This document shows, in pieces, positions 7,894 to 16,540 of a stretch of DNA of 64,000 nt. The notes under the pieces are model-generated. The model worked only from the letters and a program-made list of their open reading frames with translations, searched no databases and had not been told where the DNA came from. The stretch is taken from the NCBI RefSeq assembly GCF_030209435.1, contig NZ_JARVRX010000021.1, positions 1 through 64,000 on the forward strand, given 5' to 3'. This DNA is from Mycolicibacterium sp. lyk4-40-TYG-92 (GTDB taxonomy: Bacteria > Actinomycetota > Actinomycetes > Mycobacteriales > Mycobacteriaceae). Each line of letters opens with the position of its first letter. The first letter of the stretch is position 1. Position numbers and translations under genes: made by a program.

Positions 7894-9180
7894 TCAGTAC
7901 GTGCCGCAGTTCGGCGCTGTGGGTTCGCCGTTGAACCGTGCCGCGATCCACTGCATCGCCGGCTCGCCATCGACCAGCATCGGCAAGGCGTGGTTGATCA
8001 CCAGCTTGTTGAGGAACGGCGGCTCCTCATTGGTGCGGAACTCGACGTCGGCGCCCTTGTCGCACCAGTCCCGGCCCAGCTGGTTGGCGGCGGTCCATGG
8101 CACGAGTGGGTCGTACCGGTTGCTGTTGATGAGTACCGGGGCGTTGGGCTTGTACTTGCCGAGCTTCTGCATCTCGAACAGCGTCTTGAACGGCTCTTCT
8201 TCGACCAGCACGTTGATGTCCTCGGTGAAGTACGGCTGCAGGTGCCGGAACATGAAGTCGACGATGGTCTGTGCGACGCACTGTCGCGAGACGCTCTCGA
8301 GCATGTCCTTGCCGCGCTGGGTGAGCTTGGAGCGGATCAGGTCGGCGAACTCGGGGTAGGCGTAGATCTCGCCGTTGAGCGCGTAGCCGACCACGCCGAC
8401 CAGCGCGCTGCCGTCGGTGTACGGGAAGAGCTCCTTGAGATCAGCCACCGGAGCCCCGGCGTAGGTACCGACGACGTGCAGTTCTGGCGCATAGGACGAC
8501 GCCAGCTCGGCCGCCGATGCCGCGGCACCACCGCCTTGCGAGTAGCCCCAGAAGGCAACGGGCCCATCGGGATCGAGCGAGGTGCCCGGGAGCTTCTTGG
8601 CGGCGCGCGCCGCGTCGAGCACCGCGGCGGCCTCGGCGACGCGATTGACGTACGTGTGCATCCCGGGAGTGCCCAGGCCCTCGTAGTCGGTCATCACGAT
8701 CGCGAAACCGCGGGCCACCATCGTGGCGATGAACGCTTCTTCGTAGTTGACCATGATGTCCCAGCCACCCGAATAGTGGATGCCCTGGTTGAACTGCCGC
8801 GACGGCGCGCACTGGTTGCCCTGGCCCTGGGTGCCCACGGCATAGCTGATCAGTGGTCGCGGCCCCTTGCCCGGCCAGTCGTTGTACGGCTCGAAGTAGG
8901 TGCCGGTGACCGCGACCGGATTTCCGCGGGCATCGGTGCTGCGGTACATGATTCGCGTCCCGGTGGCCATGATGGCGCCGAGCTGGCCGGACGGTTCGAG
9001 CACCAGGCGCGACGGTTCGGTGCGGATCAGGTCGCCGGGCCGGCCGGGGGGCAGCGGATCCGGGGGCAGGTAGAACTCGGCGTACTGCGGCTCGTCGCCG
9101 TCCGCATGGGCTGCGGGCATTCCCGCAAGCAATGAACCAATGAGCAGACATGCGGCCAGAACGCCCCCGAAGCGATGCAT
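7894..9180 (-). CDS. Secreted lipase of the LIP (Pfam 03583-type) family
   Basis: A 428-residue alpha/beta hydrolase with a clear signal peptide (hydrophobic residues 5-22, cleavage after AHA near 26). Ser214 in GYSQGG is the nucleophile elbow; Asp in NRYDPLVP and His in NHALPML complete the likely triad near the C-terminus. LIP-family enzymes hydrolyse acylglycerols or similar esters outside the cell, and mycobacteria carry several. The gene is monocistronic. A perfect 19-base palindrome 53 bp before the ATG suggests control by a dimeric repressor whose gene is not adjacent. Confidence 0.9.
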   Translation of the reverse strand: MHRFGGVLAACLLIGSLLAGMPAAHADGDEPQYAEFYLPPDPLPPGRPGDLIRTEPSRLVLEPSGQLGAIMATGTRIMYRSTDARGNPVAVTGTYFEPYNDWPGKGPRPLISYAVGTQGQGNQCAPSRQFNQGIHYSGGWDIMVNYEEAFIATMVARGFAIVMTDYEGLGTPGMHTYVNRVAEAAAVLDAARAAKKLPGTSLDPDGPVAFWGYSQGGGAAASAAELASSYAPELHVVGTYAGAPVADLKELFPYTDGSALVGVVGYALNGEIYAYPEFADLIRSKLTQRGKDMLESVSRQCVAQTIVDFMFRHLQPYFTEDINVLVEEEPFKTLFEMQKLGKYKPNAPVLINSNRYDPLVPWTAANQLGRDWCDKGADVEFRTNEEPPFLNKLVINHALPMLVDGEPAMQWIAARFNGEPTAPNCGTY

Positions 9181-9232
9181 AACGGGACAATAACAATGAG
9201 ACTCTCGTACACGAAATCGTCAGTGCTCGATA

Positions 9233-9251
9233 TCAAGAATTGAATTCTTGA
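9233..9251. promoter_or_regulatory. Perfect 19-bp palindrome, probable repressor operator of the lipase gene
   Basis: TCAAGAATTGAATTCTTGA is a perfect 9+1+9 inverted repeat in the 265-bp gap between the leftward lipase and the rightward ABC-like gene. Its AT-rich core and size fit a MarR- or TetR-type dimer site. The binding protein cannot be named from this window. Confidence 0.6.
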
Positions 9252-9445
9252 CGGACGTCGAGTGACGGGTCGCACAGAGATTACCTGGAAGCGACCCGCG
9301 GAGCCCCGAGTTCCGTGTGTCCGCCACGGCATATCGTCACCGATCCCGCGTGACATCACACCTCCGAGAACGCCGCTATCGGAGTTTCTGCTCGTGCGCG
9401 CTGATTTACTGGCCATCGTTACTTCGACCCCGGAGATGAGCAGCA

Positions 9446-10138
9446 ATGGACGACGAGACGACGGCCGCCCCCGACACAACGGACAGCCCGCCGGTGATCA
9501 CCGCGCAAGGGCTTGCTGTTGTCGGCGAACACGGCGCGCTCTTCTCTGATGTCGACCTGGAGCTGCGGCCGGGCTTCCACGCCATCCAGATGCCGGGCGG
9601 TCCGGCTCAGCACACGTTGTTGCTGTCGCTCGCCGGCCGGCTCAAGCCGGCCAAGGGCACCGTCACCGTCAATGGTGCGACGGGGCCCCGCGGCATCCGG
9701 AAGCACTGCGCCATCGCCGCGTTCGCCGACATCGACGACCTGGAAGAGATGGTCACGGTGCAGACGGTGATCACCGAGCAGCGCCGCTGGGTGTCGCCGT
9801 TCCCGGCCTGGGTCCCGGTCCAGTCGGACGTCCCGGAGATGGCAGCGGTCTTCGGCGACGAGCTTCCCCTGCTGTCACCGAAAACATTCATCATCGGACT
9901 GTCCGATCTCGAACTCTTCCTGCTGCGTATCACCCTGGCACTGATGTCCGACCGGCCTGTGCTGGTCGTCGGAGACCTCGAGCAGGTGCGCGACAACGAG
10001 CGCCGCGCACTCGCCGTGCAGCGGCTCGGCGCCCTCGCCGAACACCGCACCGTCGTCGTCGGGGTGACCAACCCGCTGGGTGACGACGCCCCCGACCACG
10101 TTCTGCACGACCGCCGCATGCACACCGGAAAGGCCTGA
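9446..10138 (+). CDS. Degenerate ABC-transporter ATPase-like protein
   Basis: A 230-residue protein with the outline of an ABC ATP-binding subunit (GLAVVGEHGALFSDVDLEL at the start, a D-loop-like region near 177). The P-loop position reads MPGGPAQHTLLL (49-60): the invariant Lys is Gln and the following Ser/Thr is His. The signature is LSDLE (152-156) instead of LSGGQ, and the Walker B end reads VLVVGDLEQ without the catalytic Asp-Glu pair. ATP hydrolysis is therefore unlikely. It ends two bases before the YhgE/Pip-like gene, so the two are translationally coupled and probably form a complex. Confidence 0.8.
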   Translation: MDDETTAAPDTTDSPPVITAQGLAVVGEHGALFSDVDLELRPGFHAIQMPGGPAQHTLLLSLAGRLKPAKGTVTVNGATGPRGIRKHCAIAAFADIDDLEEMVTVQTVITEQRRWVSPFPAWVPVQSDVPEMAAVFGDELPLLSPKTFIIGLSDLELFLLRITLALMSDRPVLVVGDLEQVRDNERRALAVQRLGALAEHRTVVVGVTNPLGDDAPDHVLHDRRMHTGKA

Positions 10139-10140
10139 CC

Positions 10141-12099
10141 ATGCTTGCTGGACTCGCATTCGGCTCGGAGATCAAGAGATTCGGCCGCAGCCGCATGACG
10201 CGCGCGGCGATCGTGGTGCTGATGCTGCTGCCGCTGGTCTACGGCGCGCTGTACCTCTGGGCGTTCTGGGATCCGTTCGGCCAGGTCAACAAGATGCCGG
10301 TGGCCCTGGTGAATGCCGACCGCGGCGCCGTCGTCGAAGGCGTCCATGTCAACGCGGGCGACGAGATCGCCAGAAGCCTGACCGCGGACCACAGCCTCGA
10401 CTGGCATGTGGTGAGCGACAAGGAGGCGCGCGACGGCGTCGAGCACGGCAAGTTCTACTTCATGCTGGAGCTGCCGGAGAACTTCAGCGAGGCCATCGCC
10501 TCACCGGTCACGGGCAATCCCGAAAAGGCGCAGCTGATCGCGGTATACAACGACGCCAACAACTACATCTCCTCCACCATCGGCCGCACGGCCACCAGCC
10601 AGGTGCTCAACGCGGTGTCCACTCGCATCTCCGGCCAGGCGGTCAATCAGATTCTGTCCGTGGTGGTTTCGTCCGGCGCCGGCATCAAGCAGGCCGCCGA
10701 CGGGGCGCAGAAGCTGGCCGACGGCGCGGCTCAGGTCGATACCGGCGCGGGCAAGCTGGCCGGCGGCCTGGACGACGCGCGCAACGGCGCGGCCAAACTC
10801 GCGGCCGGCAACAAGCAACTGTCCAGCGGCATCACTCAAGCCACCGATCCGTTGCTGAAGGTGACCAAGGCCCTGTCGCAGGTGGGCGGTAGCACCGAGC
10901 AGTTGCAGCAGAGCGCGACGGCGCTGGAGCAGGCGGCCGACCAGGCCGGCGCACTGGCCACCGCGCAGGACACGGCAGCGGCTGCGATCGGCTCGGTGAT
11001 CCAACAACTTTCGGTGAACCAGGACCCGGTGTCGGTCGGTGCGGTGAATACCCTGCGCGGTGTCCAGGATCAGCTGAACGGCCATCAGTTCACGCCACAG
11101 ATCCGCCAGCAGATCACCGATGGTCGCAATGCCGCGATCTCGATGACCGAGACCCTGCGCTCCCCCGGCAGCCCGCTCCGGACCGCTCTCGATCAGGTGG
11201 GGAGCAGCGGCCAGCAATTGACCGACAAGCTGAACCAGCTGCGCAGCGGCGCCCAGCAGTTGGCCGCCGGCAGCGCGCAATTGTCAAGCGGCATCGTGCA
11301 ACTCGATGACGGAGCCCACCAGTTGAAGTCCGGCACCGTCCAACTCAAGGACGGCTCCCACGAGCTGGCCACCAAGCTCGGTGACGGCGCCAAGCAGGTG
11401 CCGACGTGGACCGAGCAGCAGAAGCAGGCCATCGCCGACACCATCGGCGGTCCGGTGAACCTGGATTCCTCGCATGAGAACGGCGCCCCGAACTTCGCGA
11501 CCGGCATGGCCCCGTTCTTCCTGACGCTGGCCCTGTTCTTCGGCGCGCTGGTGCTGTGGATGGTGTTGCGGCCCTTGCAGAACCGCCCGATCGCCGCCGA
11601 GGTGCTGGCCATCCGGGTGGTACTGGCGAGCTACCTGCCCGCGGCGGTGCTCGCGCTGGGACAGTCGATCATCCTGTACTGCGTGGTGCGATTCGCGCTC
11701 GGTATGCAGGTGGCGCATCCGGTGGCGATGCTGGCATTCATGATGCTGATCTCGCTGGCGTTCGTCGCCGCGACGCAGGCCATCAACGCGCTGGTCGGGC
11801 CGGCGGTCGGACGTGTGCTGATCATGGCTCTGCTGATGTTGCAGATGGTCAGCGCCGGCGGCATGTACCCGGTCGAGACGACGTCCAGACCGTTCCAGGT
11901 CATGCACAGGTTCGATCCGATGACGTTCGGCGTCAATGGACTTCGCCAGCTGATCCTCGGCGGTATCGACGGCCGGTTGTGGCAGGCCATCATCGTGTTG
12001 GTGTGCATCTGGCTCGGCGCACTGGGCATTTCGAGCCTGTGCGCCCGCCGGAACCGGACCTGGAACCTGATCAGGCTGTTGCCGGCCATCAAGATGTAG
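10141..12099 (+). CDS. YhgE/Pip-domain membrane protein (ABC-2-like exporter/receptor family)
   Basis: A 652-residue protein with one N-terminal membrane segment (AIVVLMLLPLVYGALYLW), a long extracytoplasmic region and five to six C-terminal membrane segments from about residue 460. The outer region holds many heptad-like repeats of the type 'GAxQLAxGxxQLxxG' (residues 180-250 and 360-420), typical of YhgE/Pip proteins. Relatives include the Lactococcus phage infection protein and ESX-linked YueB-type receptors; mycobacterial members are mostly uncharacterised. Coupling to the degenerate ATPase suggests an ABC-2-like unit without normal ATP drive, or one using another ATPase. Confidence 0.9.
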   Translation: MLAGLAFGSEIKRFGRSRMTRAAIVVLMLLPLVYGALYLWAFWDPFGQVNKMPVALVNADRGAVVEGVHVNAGDEIARSLTADHSLDWHVVSDKEARDGVEHGKFYFMLELPENFSEAIASPVTGNPEKAQLIAVYNDANNYISSTIGRTATSQVLNAVSTRISGQAVNQILSVVVSSGAGIKQAADGAQKLADGAAQVDTGAGKLAGGLDDARNGAAKLAAGNKQLSSGITQATDPLLKVTKALSQVGGSTEQLQQSATALEQAADQAGALATAQDTAAAAIGSVIQQLSVNQDPVSVGAVNTLRGVQDQLNGHQFTPQIRQQITDGRNAAISMTETLRSPGSPLRTALDQVGSSGQQLTDKLNQLRSGAQQLAAGSAQLSSGIVQLDDGAHQLKSGTVQLKDGSHELATKLGDGAKQVPTWTEQQKQAIADTIGGPVNLDSSHENGAPNFATGMAPFFLTLALFFGALVLWMVLRPLQNRPIAAEVLAIRVVLASYLPAAVLALGQSIILYCVVRFALGMQVAHPVAMLAFMMLISLAFVAATQAINALVGPAVGRVLIMALLMLQMVSAGGMYPVETTSRPFQVMHRFDPMTFGVNGLRQLILGGIDGRLWQAIIVLVCIWLGALGISSLCARRNRTWNLIRLLPAIKM

Positions 12100-12106
12100 T
12101 GACTGG

Positions 12107-12535
12107 CTAGCCCAGGCTGACGGTGCCGTCGGCGTTGATGCGCCAGTTCGGGTTGTGCGCGATCTCCCAGATCACGCCATTCGGATCCTGGATGTGCGCG
12201 TGGAACACGCCACCGAACTGCCCAGACTGCGGCGGCTTGAGCGTGGTGCCGCCCGCGGCGGTCATGGCGGCCGCCAGTTCGATCACCTCGTCCTGACTGT
12301 TGACGTTGTGCGCCAACGTGATTCCGCTGACCTGCGAGTGGTCGGCCGCCTGCGCAAGGTCCTCGTTGAACTTCTCCGCCAGGAAGAACCCGAGCAGTTG
12401 GCCGGGGGCCGCCTGATAGAAGATGATCTCCCCCGGCACATCGAGTGTCGGGGTCCAGCCGAGCGCACCGTAGAACTGCCGGGTGGCATCGAGGTCGACT
12501 GTGGCCAGGGTGAAGAAGTGCACTTGCTGCTTCAT
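12107..12535 (-). CDS. VOC (glyoxalase/bleomycin-resistance) superfamily protein
   Basis: A 142-residue protein with the paired beta-alpha-beta modules of the VOC fold: 'HFFTLATVDLDATRQFYGALGW' at the start and 'HIQDPNGVIWEIAHNP' near the end. Metal-ligand positions His6 and the late Glu in the VIWEIAHNP segment look present. The substrate is unknown; this subgroup is usually annotated only by fold. It converges on the YhgE gene with seven bases between. Confidence 0.85.
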   Translation of the reverse strand: MKQQVHFFTLATVDLDATRQFYGALGWTPTLDVPGEIIFYQAAPGQLLGFFLAEKFNEDLAQAADHSQVSGITLAHNVNSQDEVIELAAAMTAAGGTTLKPPQSGQFGGVFHAHIQDPNGVIWEIAHNPNWRINADGTVSLG

Positions 12536-12569
12536 GAGCCCAGGCTACGTAGCGCCTCCGACATCCTCG

Positions 12570-12989
12570 TCAGAGCAAACAGCTGCCCGCGACCAAAAGT
12601 GCGACGACCTTGATCACCTCCAGCACCACATAGGCGTGATGCACGCGGGAGCGCGGGCCTTCGTGTCCGGCCAGCACCTCGTCCGAGCGGCGGTTCAGTC
12701 GCGGTCGCACCGCGACCAACTGCACAGCCAGCGCCCCCACGGCCACGACGAACGCGACCATGACAGTCACCGACGGCCGGTTCACCAAGGCCGCCAGCAC
12801 AATTGCCACGGCGAACATCAACTCGATGGTGTTCAGCGCCCGGAACACCAGGCGCCCGATGCCGAGGCCGATCTGCAGGGTGACGTTCGGCGCGCGGAAT
12901 TTGAGCGGTGCCTCCAGGAAGGAGATGGCGAGCACCATCCCCAACCAGACGAAGGTGATGGCGATCTGGATCGCGCTCGGCGTACTCAT
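12570..12989 (-). CDS. Small conserved four-helix membrane protein
   Basis: A 139-residue protein with four predicted membrane segments (residues 9-25, 52-73, 75-95 and 118-138). The cytoplasmic loop 'FLEAPLKFRAPNVTLQIGLGIGRLVFRALN' carries the recognisable conserved motif of an uncharacterised actinobacterial membrane family. No enzymatic motif is visible. It lies 34 bp upstream of the VOC gene on the same strand, so the two may be cotranscribed. Confidence 0.75.
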   Translation of the reverse strand: MSTPSAIQIAITFVWLGMVLAISFLEAPLKFRAPNVTLQIGLGIGRLVFRALNTIELMFAVAIVLAALVNRPSVTVMVAFVVAVGALAVQLVAVRPRLNRRSDEVLAGHEGPRSRVHHAYVVLEVIKVVALLVAGSCLL

Positions 12990-13287
12990 CAGCGGTCTGG
13001 CCAGGCGGCCAGCGGGCCGAAGGCCTCGAACCAGCTGCGGTCACTCGGCATGAGCAGGCGACCACGTGGACGTTGACAGCATGGCAGAACCTTTCACATC
13101 GTCGTGAACGCGTCGGCGCGACCTGGATCGACCATTCCTCGAGGCCGTCCGCCACCTGTCAGGCACACTATTTAAATCAGCATCGCCAATGCAAGTTTCA
13201 CGGCCCGCCCGCTCCGGTCGCCGATCGATTGCGCAAATCCGCCGACGACGATGTTTGACCGAGCCGCAAGCCGGCAATGAACCAGTT

Positions 13288-13653
13288 ATGTTCACTAACA
13301 AGATCATTCCCCTGTTGGCGGCCGGAGCGTTCGCATCGGCCGGCGTGGCCGCCTCGTTCGTGTCAGCCGATATCGTGCCGAGCACGGTCGGCGCTCATCC
13401 GGTGCTGACCAGCTACCCGCTGCAGCCCGTCGATGATCCCGGCCCCGGCCCGGGCGGTGGCGGCTGTGTCAATGGCCAGTGTGGTTCCGGTGGCGTGAAC
13501 GGCGGTCCCGGAGGCGGTCCGGGAGGTGCCGGCTGCGTGCCCACCCAATGGGGCACGGCCTGCGGTTCCGGTGGCGTGAACGCCGGCCCGGGCGGCATCC
13601 CCGGCGGTAGCGGCTGCATTCCCGGTGTGGGCTGCGGCAGTGGGCACGGATAG
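13288..13653 (+). CDS. Small secreted Gly/Pro/Cys-rich protein with internal repeats
   Basis: A 121-residue protein starting MFTNKIIPLLAAGAFASAG, with a signal-peptide-like N-terminus. The mature part is built from repeats of the form C-G-S-G-G-V-N-x-G-P-G-G, with six or more cysteines in pairs (GGCVNGQCGSGG, GCVPTQWGTACGSGG, SGCIPGVGCGSG). It may be a disulfide-rich envelope protein. I do not recognise a named family. The frame is open upstream to 13189, but that stretch has no signal sequence, so the ATG at 13288 was chosen. Confidence 0.7.
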   Translation: MFTNKIIPLLAAGAFASAGVAASFVSADIVPSTVGAHPVLTSYPLQPVDDPGPGPGGGGCVNGQCGSGGVNGGPGGGPGGAGCVPTQWGTACGSGGVNAGPGGIPGGSGCIPGVGCGSGHG

Positions 13654-13770
13654 CCGTCGGTTACTCCCGCTCAGGCGAGCACACGCTTGATGCACTGGCG
13701 CACTCGGACGAAAGTCCTTGTCGCATCAGCGCATCGAGCGGTGACTCGTCGTAACCACGCCGGAACGCTG

Positions 13771-14577
13771 TCAGGTCTGCGCAACCTGTTCGCGGATATC
13801 CCGCAGTGTCCGCTCGAGGATGCGTGAGACGTGCATCTGCGACACGCCGACGGTGTCCGCGATCTGGCGCTGCGTCTTGGCCGCGAAGAACCGTAGGTAG
13901 AGGATCCGTTGTTCGCGCACCGGCAGGGCTTGCAGCACCGGTTTGACCGATTCGCGATCGGTGATCCGCTCGAACGCGTCATCGACATCACCGAGCAGGT
14001 CGGCGAGCGACTGCGGGTTGTCCTCGCTGTCGACGATCGACATGTCAAGCGACTGCGGCTGGTAAGCGTTGGCGGCCAGCAGACCTTCGATGATCTGTTC
14101 CGGCGCAACGGACAGCGCCTCGGCCAGTTCGCTGGTGGTCGGCGTACGGCCCAGCCGCTGCGTCAATTCCGTTGTCACGCCCTTGATTTGCTGACGAATG
14201 TCCCGAATGCTCCTCGGCACGTGGACTTTCCAGCCGTAATCGCGAAAATGGCGCCGCAACTCCCCCATGATCGTCGGTACGGCGAACGCCACGAACCCCG
14301 CTCCGTTGTCCGGATCGAAACGGTTGATCGCCTGGATCAGGCCGAGCCGTGCAACCTGAATCAGATCGTCGAGGTTTTCTCCTCTGCCATCGAAATGGCG
14401 CGCCAGCCGGTCCGCCAACGGGCAGCACCGCAACACGATCTGTTCGCGCTGCCGCGCGTATTCGTGGGATTCAGCCGGCAACGTGCGCAGCTCCGCCACC
14501 AATTCCGGCACGTCCGCATACTCGTCGGAGTAACGGGATCCTTCAGGTAAACGCTTCTCCAGCAACGAAGTTGACAT
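13771..14577 (-). CDS. SigF/SigB/SigG-family RNA polymerase sigma factor, orphan
   Basis: A 268-residue group-3 sigma factor. Region 2 is 'DLIQVARLGLIQAINRFDP' through the -10 contact helix 'AFAVPTIMGELRRHFRDYGW'; region 3 begins VPRSIRDIRQQIKG; region 4 has the helix-turn-helix 'TQRQIADTVGVSQMHVSRIL'. This is the SigF-type stress/stationary class. M. tuberculosis sigF is paired with anti-sigma rsbW, but no anti-sigma gene occurs here. MSTSLLEKRL at 14577 was taken as the start, nine codons inside the longest open frame. Three nearby promoters have the GTTT-N15/16-GGGTA form used by this family. Confidence 0.92.
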   Translation of the reverse strand: MSTSLLEKRLPEGSRYSDEYADVPELVAELRTLPAESHEYARQREQIVLRCCPLADRLARHFDGRGENLDDLIQVARLGLIQAINRFDPDNGAGFVAFAVPTIMGELRRHFRDYGWKVHVPRSIRDIRQQIKGVTTELTQRLGRTPTTSELAEALSVAPEQIIEGLLAANAYQPQSLDMSIVDSEDNPQSLADLLGDVDDAFERITDRESVKPVLQALPVREQRILYLRFFAAKTQRQIADTVGVSQMHVSRILERTLRDIREQVAQT

Positions 14578-14916
14578 GACATGCCTTCCCCAGGCCCACA
14601 ACACGCGTCGGGAGAATCAGCCCCCGCGCATCGGCTCGGCGCCGTCGCATTGCGTGTTGTTTCCACCAGTCAGGTGGACCGGCAATCTGCCGTCGCCGAT
14701 CGCCACACACGGCATTCCATTGCGGCCGCGCCCTGATCTGGACCGCGGCCACATACCGGACGGTGGCTCTCAGCTGCCGTCGCTTCGGTCTAAGCAACTG
14801 CGCCATCTTGACGCTGCAATCGACCATACCGCCGAACTCTTCGGGACACCACCGCGACGCCGCGCCGGCCAGCCATAAGGGCTGGTCAGAGGCAAAAAAC
14901 TTTTCTGCCAGAACAG

Positions 14917-14942
14917 GTTTGGCCGGCAACGGCCCCGGGTAT
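14917..14942 (+). promoter_or_regulatory. SigF-type promoter upstream of the zinc-ribbon gene
   Basis: GTTT (14917-14920), a 16-base spacer and GGGTAT (14937-14942) match the mycobacterial SigF consensus GTTT-N15-17-GGGTA. The ATG at 14999 lies 57 bases downstream. The rest of the 421-bp gap from 14578 shows no gene I can support. Confidence 0.75.
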
Positions 14943-14998
14943 GCACGGCGTGTCAACTGACAAAAGTTGAAACCCTTTGACAGGAACGGCTCTTTTCG

Positions 14999-15265
14999 AT
15001 GGCGGTATGTATCACCTGCGGAACAGATTGCGATCACTCGTTCACTGTCAATTGGAACGGGCGCAGCGCAAGTTTCGACTGCATTGAATGTATGGCCACC
15101 ATGGTGGCTCCGACATGTCACCACTGCGGCTGCCGAATCTTGGGCCACGCGTTGCGGATCGACGGTCGCCAGTTCTGCTGCGACCACTGCGCCGACGCCG
15201 GAGACCACGGTGCCACGCCGACGGCAAACGCCGAACGCTGGCAGTTCGGCGACCGGCCGATCTGA
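14999..15265 (+). CDS. Small cysteine-rich zinc-ribbon/metallothionein-like protein
   Basis: An 88-residue protein with cysteine pairs CITC, DCIEC, CHHCGC and CCDHC plus nearby histidines (CDH, APTCHHC, ILGH), enough for at least two metal sites. The 'APTCHHCGCRILGHALR' core is typical of a small mycobacterial family sometimes annotated as metallothionein-like. A good ribosome site (AGGAACGG) precedes the ATG. A SigF-type promoter 57 bp upstream predicts stress or stationary-phase expression. Zinc binding is inferred from the cysteine spacing only. Confidence 0.75.
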   Translation: MAVCITCGTDCDHSFTVNWNGRSASFDCIECMATMVAPTCHHCGCRILGHALRIDGRQFCCDHCADAGDHGATPTANAERWQFGDRPI

Positions 15266-15293
15266 TCCGTCCGGCGAGTAATCAATCACGGGG

Positions 15294-15319
15294 GTTTAGA
15301 CCCTCCGCGCGCTGGGTAA
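15294..15319 (+). promoter_or_regulatory. SigF-type promoter upstream of the cutinase gene
   Basis: GTTT (15294-15297), a 16-base spacer and GGGTAA (15314-15319) match the SigF consensus. The cutinase ATG at 15387 is 68 bases downstream. Confidence 0.75.
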
Positions 15320-15386
15320 CTACGCCGTATTCGTCGACCGCAACGGTGCGATCCGACCGGTGAGCCGAGGATCGGTGGATGCCCTC

Positions 15387-16112
15387 ATGAAGACCATCAC
15401 GTGTTGCATCGCCACGGCGGTGCCCCTGACCGCCCTGATATTGGCCGCGCCGGCCGGAAGCGTTCCCGCACCGGCCCAGCCCTGCCCCGATATTCAAGTG
15501 GTGTTCGCGCGCGGCACCATGGAACCGCCGGGCGTCGGGAAGGTCGGCCAGGCCTTCGTCGACGCGCTCACCGCACGGGCTGCGGGCCGAACGGTCGATG
15601 TGGCTCCGGTGGACTACCCGGCGTCACTCGACTTCGCCACTGCCGCCGACGGTGTCGTCGACGCCACCAACAGGGTCCAGAGCACCGCATCCGTGTGTCC
15701 GACCACCAAGATCGTGCTGGGCGGGTATTCCCAGGGCGCGGCGGTGGCGGCATACATCACCGAGGACGCCGTCCCCGCCGGCGTCACCCTGCCGATGGGC
15801 ATCACCGGGCCGATGCCGGCATTCGTCGCGGACCACGTCGCGGCGGTCGTGCTGTTCGGCAAGCCGTCGTCCGGATTCCTGCAGATGGTCTACACCGGTG
15901 CGCCCCCGATCACCGTCGGCTCACGCTATGTGTCGAAGACTCTCGATCTGTGCATCGCCGATGACCCGGTGTGCTCGACGGCCGGCGGCGACAACGCCGC
16001 TCATATGGCGTACTCCGACAACGGAATGGCCGACCAGGCAGCACAATTCGTCATGGGCAAGCTCGGCCGCGCCCCGGCGCAAACCCGTGTCGAACAGGCC
16101 GCGCCCCGCTGA
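15387..16112 (+). CDS. Secreted cutinase-family esterase
   Basis: A 241-residue protein with a signal peptide (hydrophobic residues 5-24) and the cutinase fold: PCPDIQVVFARGTMEPPGVG near 32-51, nucleophile Ser115 in GYSQGA, and the late Asp and His in CIADDPVC and NAAHMAY. Paired cysteines in the usual places suggest two disulfides. Mycobacterial cutinase-like proteins hydrolyse lipid esters and some have phospholipase or esterase activity in the envelope. The ATG at 15387 gives a clean signal peptide; the longer GTG form at 15360 does not. Its stop abuts the convergent hemerythrin stop. Confidence 0.92.
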   Translation: MKTITCCIATAVPLTALILAAPAGSVPAPAQPCPDIQVVFARGTMEPPGVGKVGQAFVDALTARAAGRTVDVAPVDYPASLDFATAADGVVDATNRVQSTASVCPTTKIVLGGYSQGAAVAAYITEDAVPAGVTLPMGITGPMPAFVADHVAAVVLFGKPSSGFLQMVYTGAPPITVGSRYVSKTLDLCIADDPVCSTAGGDNAAHMAYSDNGMADQAAQFVMGKLGRAPAQTRVEQAAPR

Positions 16113-16496
16113 TCAGCGGCGGGTCAGCAGCGGAAATTCCTCGGCCTCGACGCGCTGGGTGTGGTCTTCGGTGGCCTGCCGCAAGTCGGTCAGCGCGGTC
16201 TCGAATTCCGCTGACGCCGGGTCCAGCCCGGCCATGTGATCCAGCAGTTCCTTGGTGTCGTCGGTCTCGTCGCGTAGCGACTCGACCACCCGGCCGCGGC
16301 GCACCTTCGGGTGCACCAGCAGCTCCTCGCTCACTTCCTGTGCGGTCAGCGCCGCGCGCAGTTCCGCGAAGTGCTCCCGGCGCGCGGCGACGTCGGCCGC
16401 GTGCAGCGTCTTGCTGAAGAGCTCGCGCGTCGTGAGGTGCTGGGCCTTGACGTAGTCGATGACGTCATCGTGGGCGGTCGTCGACGCAGGTCTCAT
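16113..16496 (-). CDS. Hemerythrin (HHE-domain) protein
   Basis: A 127-residue all-helical protein with the hemerythrin pattern of His/Glu ligands: HDDVIDYVKAQH near the start, 'HFAELRAALTAQEVSEELLVHP' in the middle, DHMAGLD, and 'HTQRVEAEEFPLL' at the end. These proteins bind a di-iron centre and in mycobacteria are linked to oxidative or nitrosative stress; SigF control has been reported for an M. smegmatis relative. The start MRPASTTAHDD at 16496 fits a SigF-type promoter 45 bases upstream. An upstream in-frame ATG at 16580 lies before that promoter and is rejected. Confidence 0.88.
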   Translation of the reverse strand: MRPASTTAHDDVIDYVKAQHLTTRELFSKTLHAADVAARREHFAELRAALTAQEVSEELLVHPKVRRGRVVESLRDETDDTKELLDHMAGLDPASAEFETALTDLRQATEDHTQRVEAEEFPLLTRR

Positions 16497-16540
16497 GAGG
16501 GTCCCCCTTCGAGGTTGTCCGGCCGGTGTTCCCGCTTCTG

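Noticed and set aside
12532..13155. Long leftward frame overlapping the four-helix membrane protein
   Set aside because: Out of frame with the hydrophobic protein, which has the clear membrane pattern; this one is Arg/Gly-rich shadow sequence.
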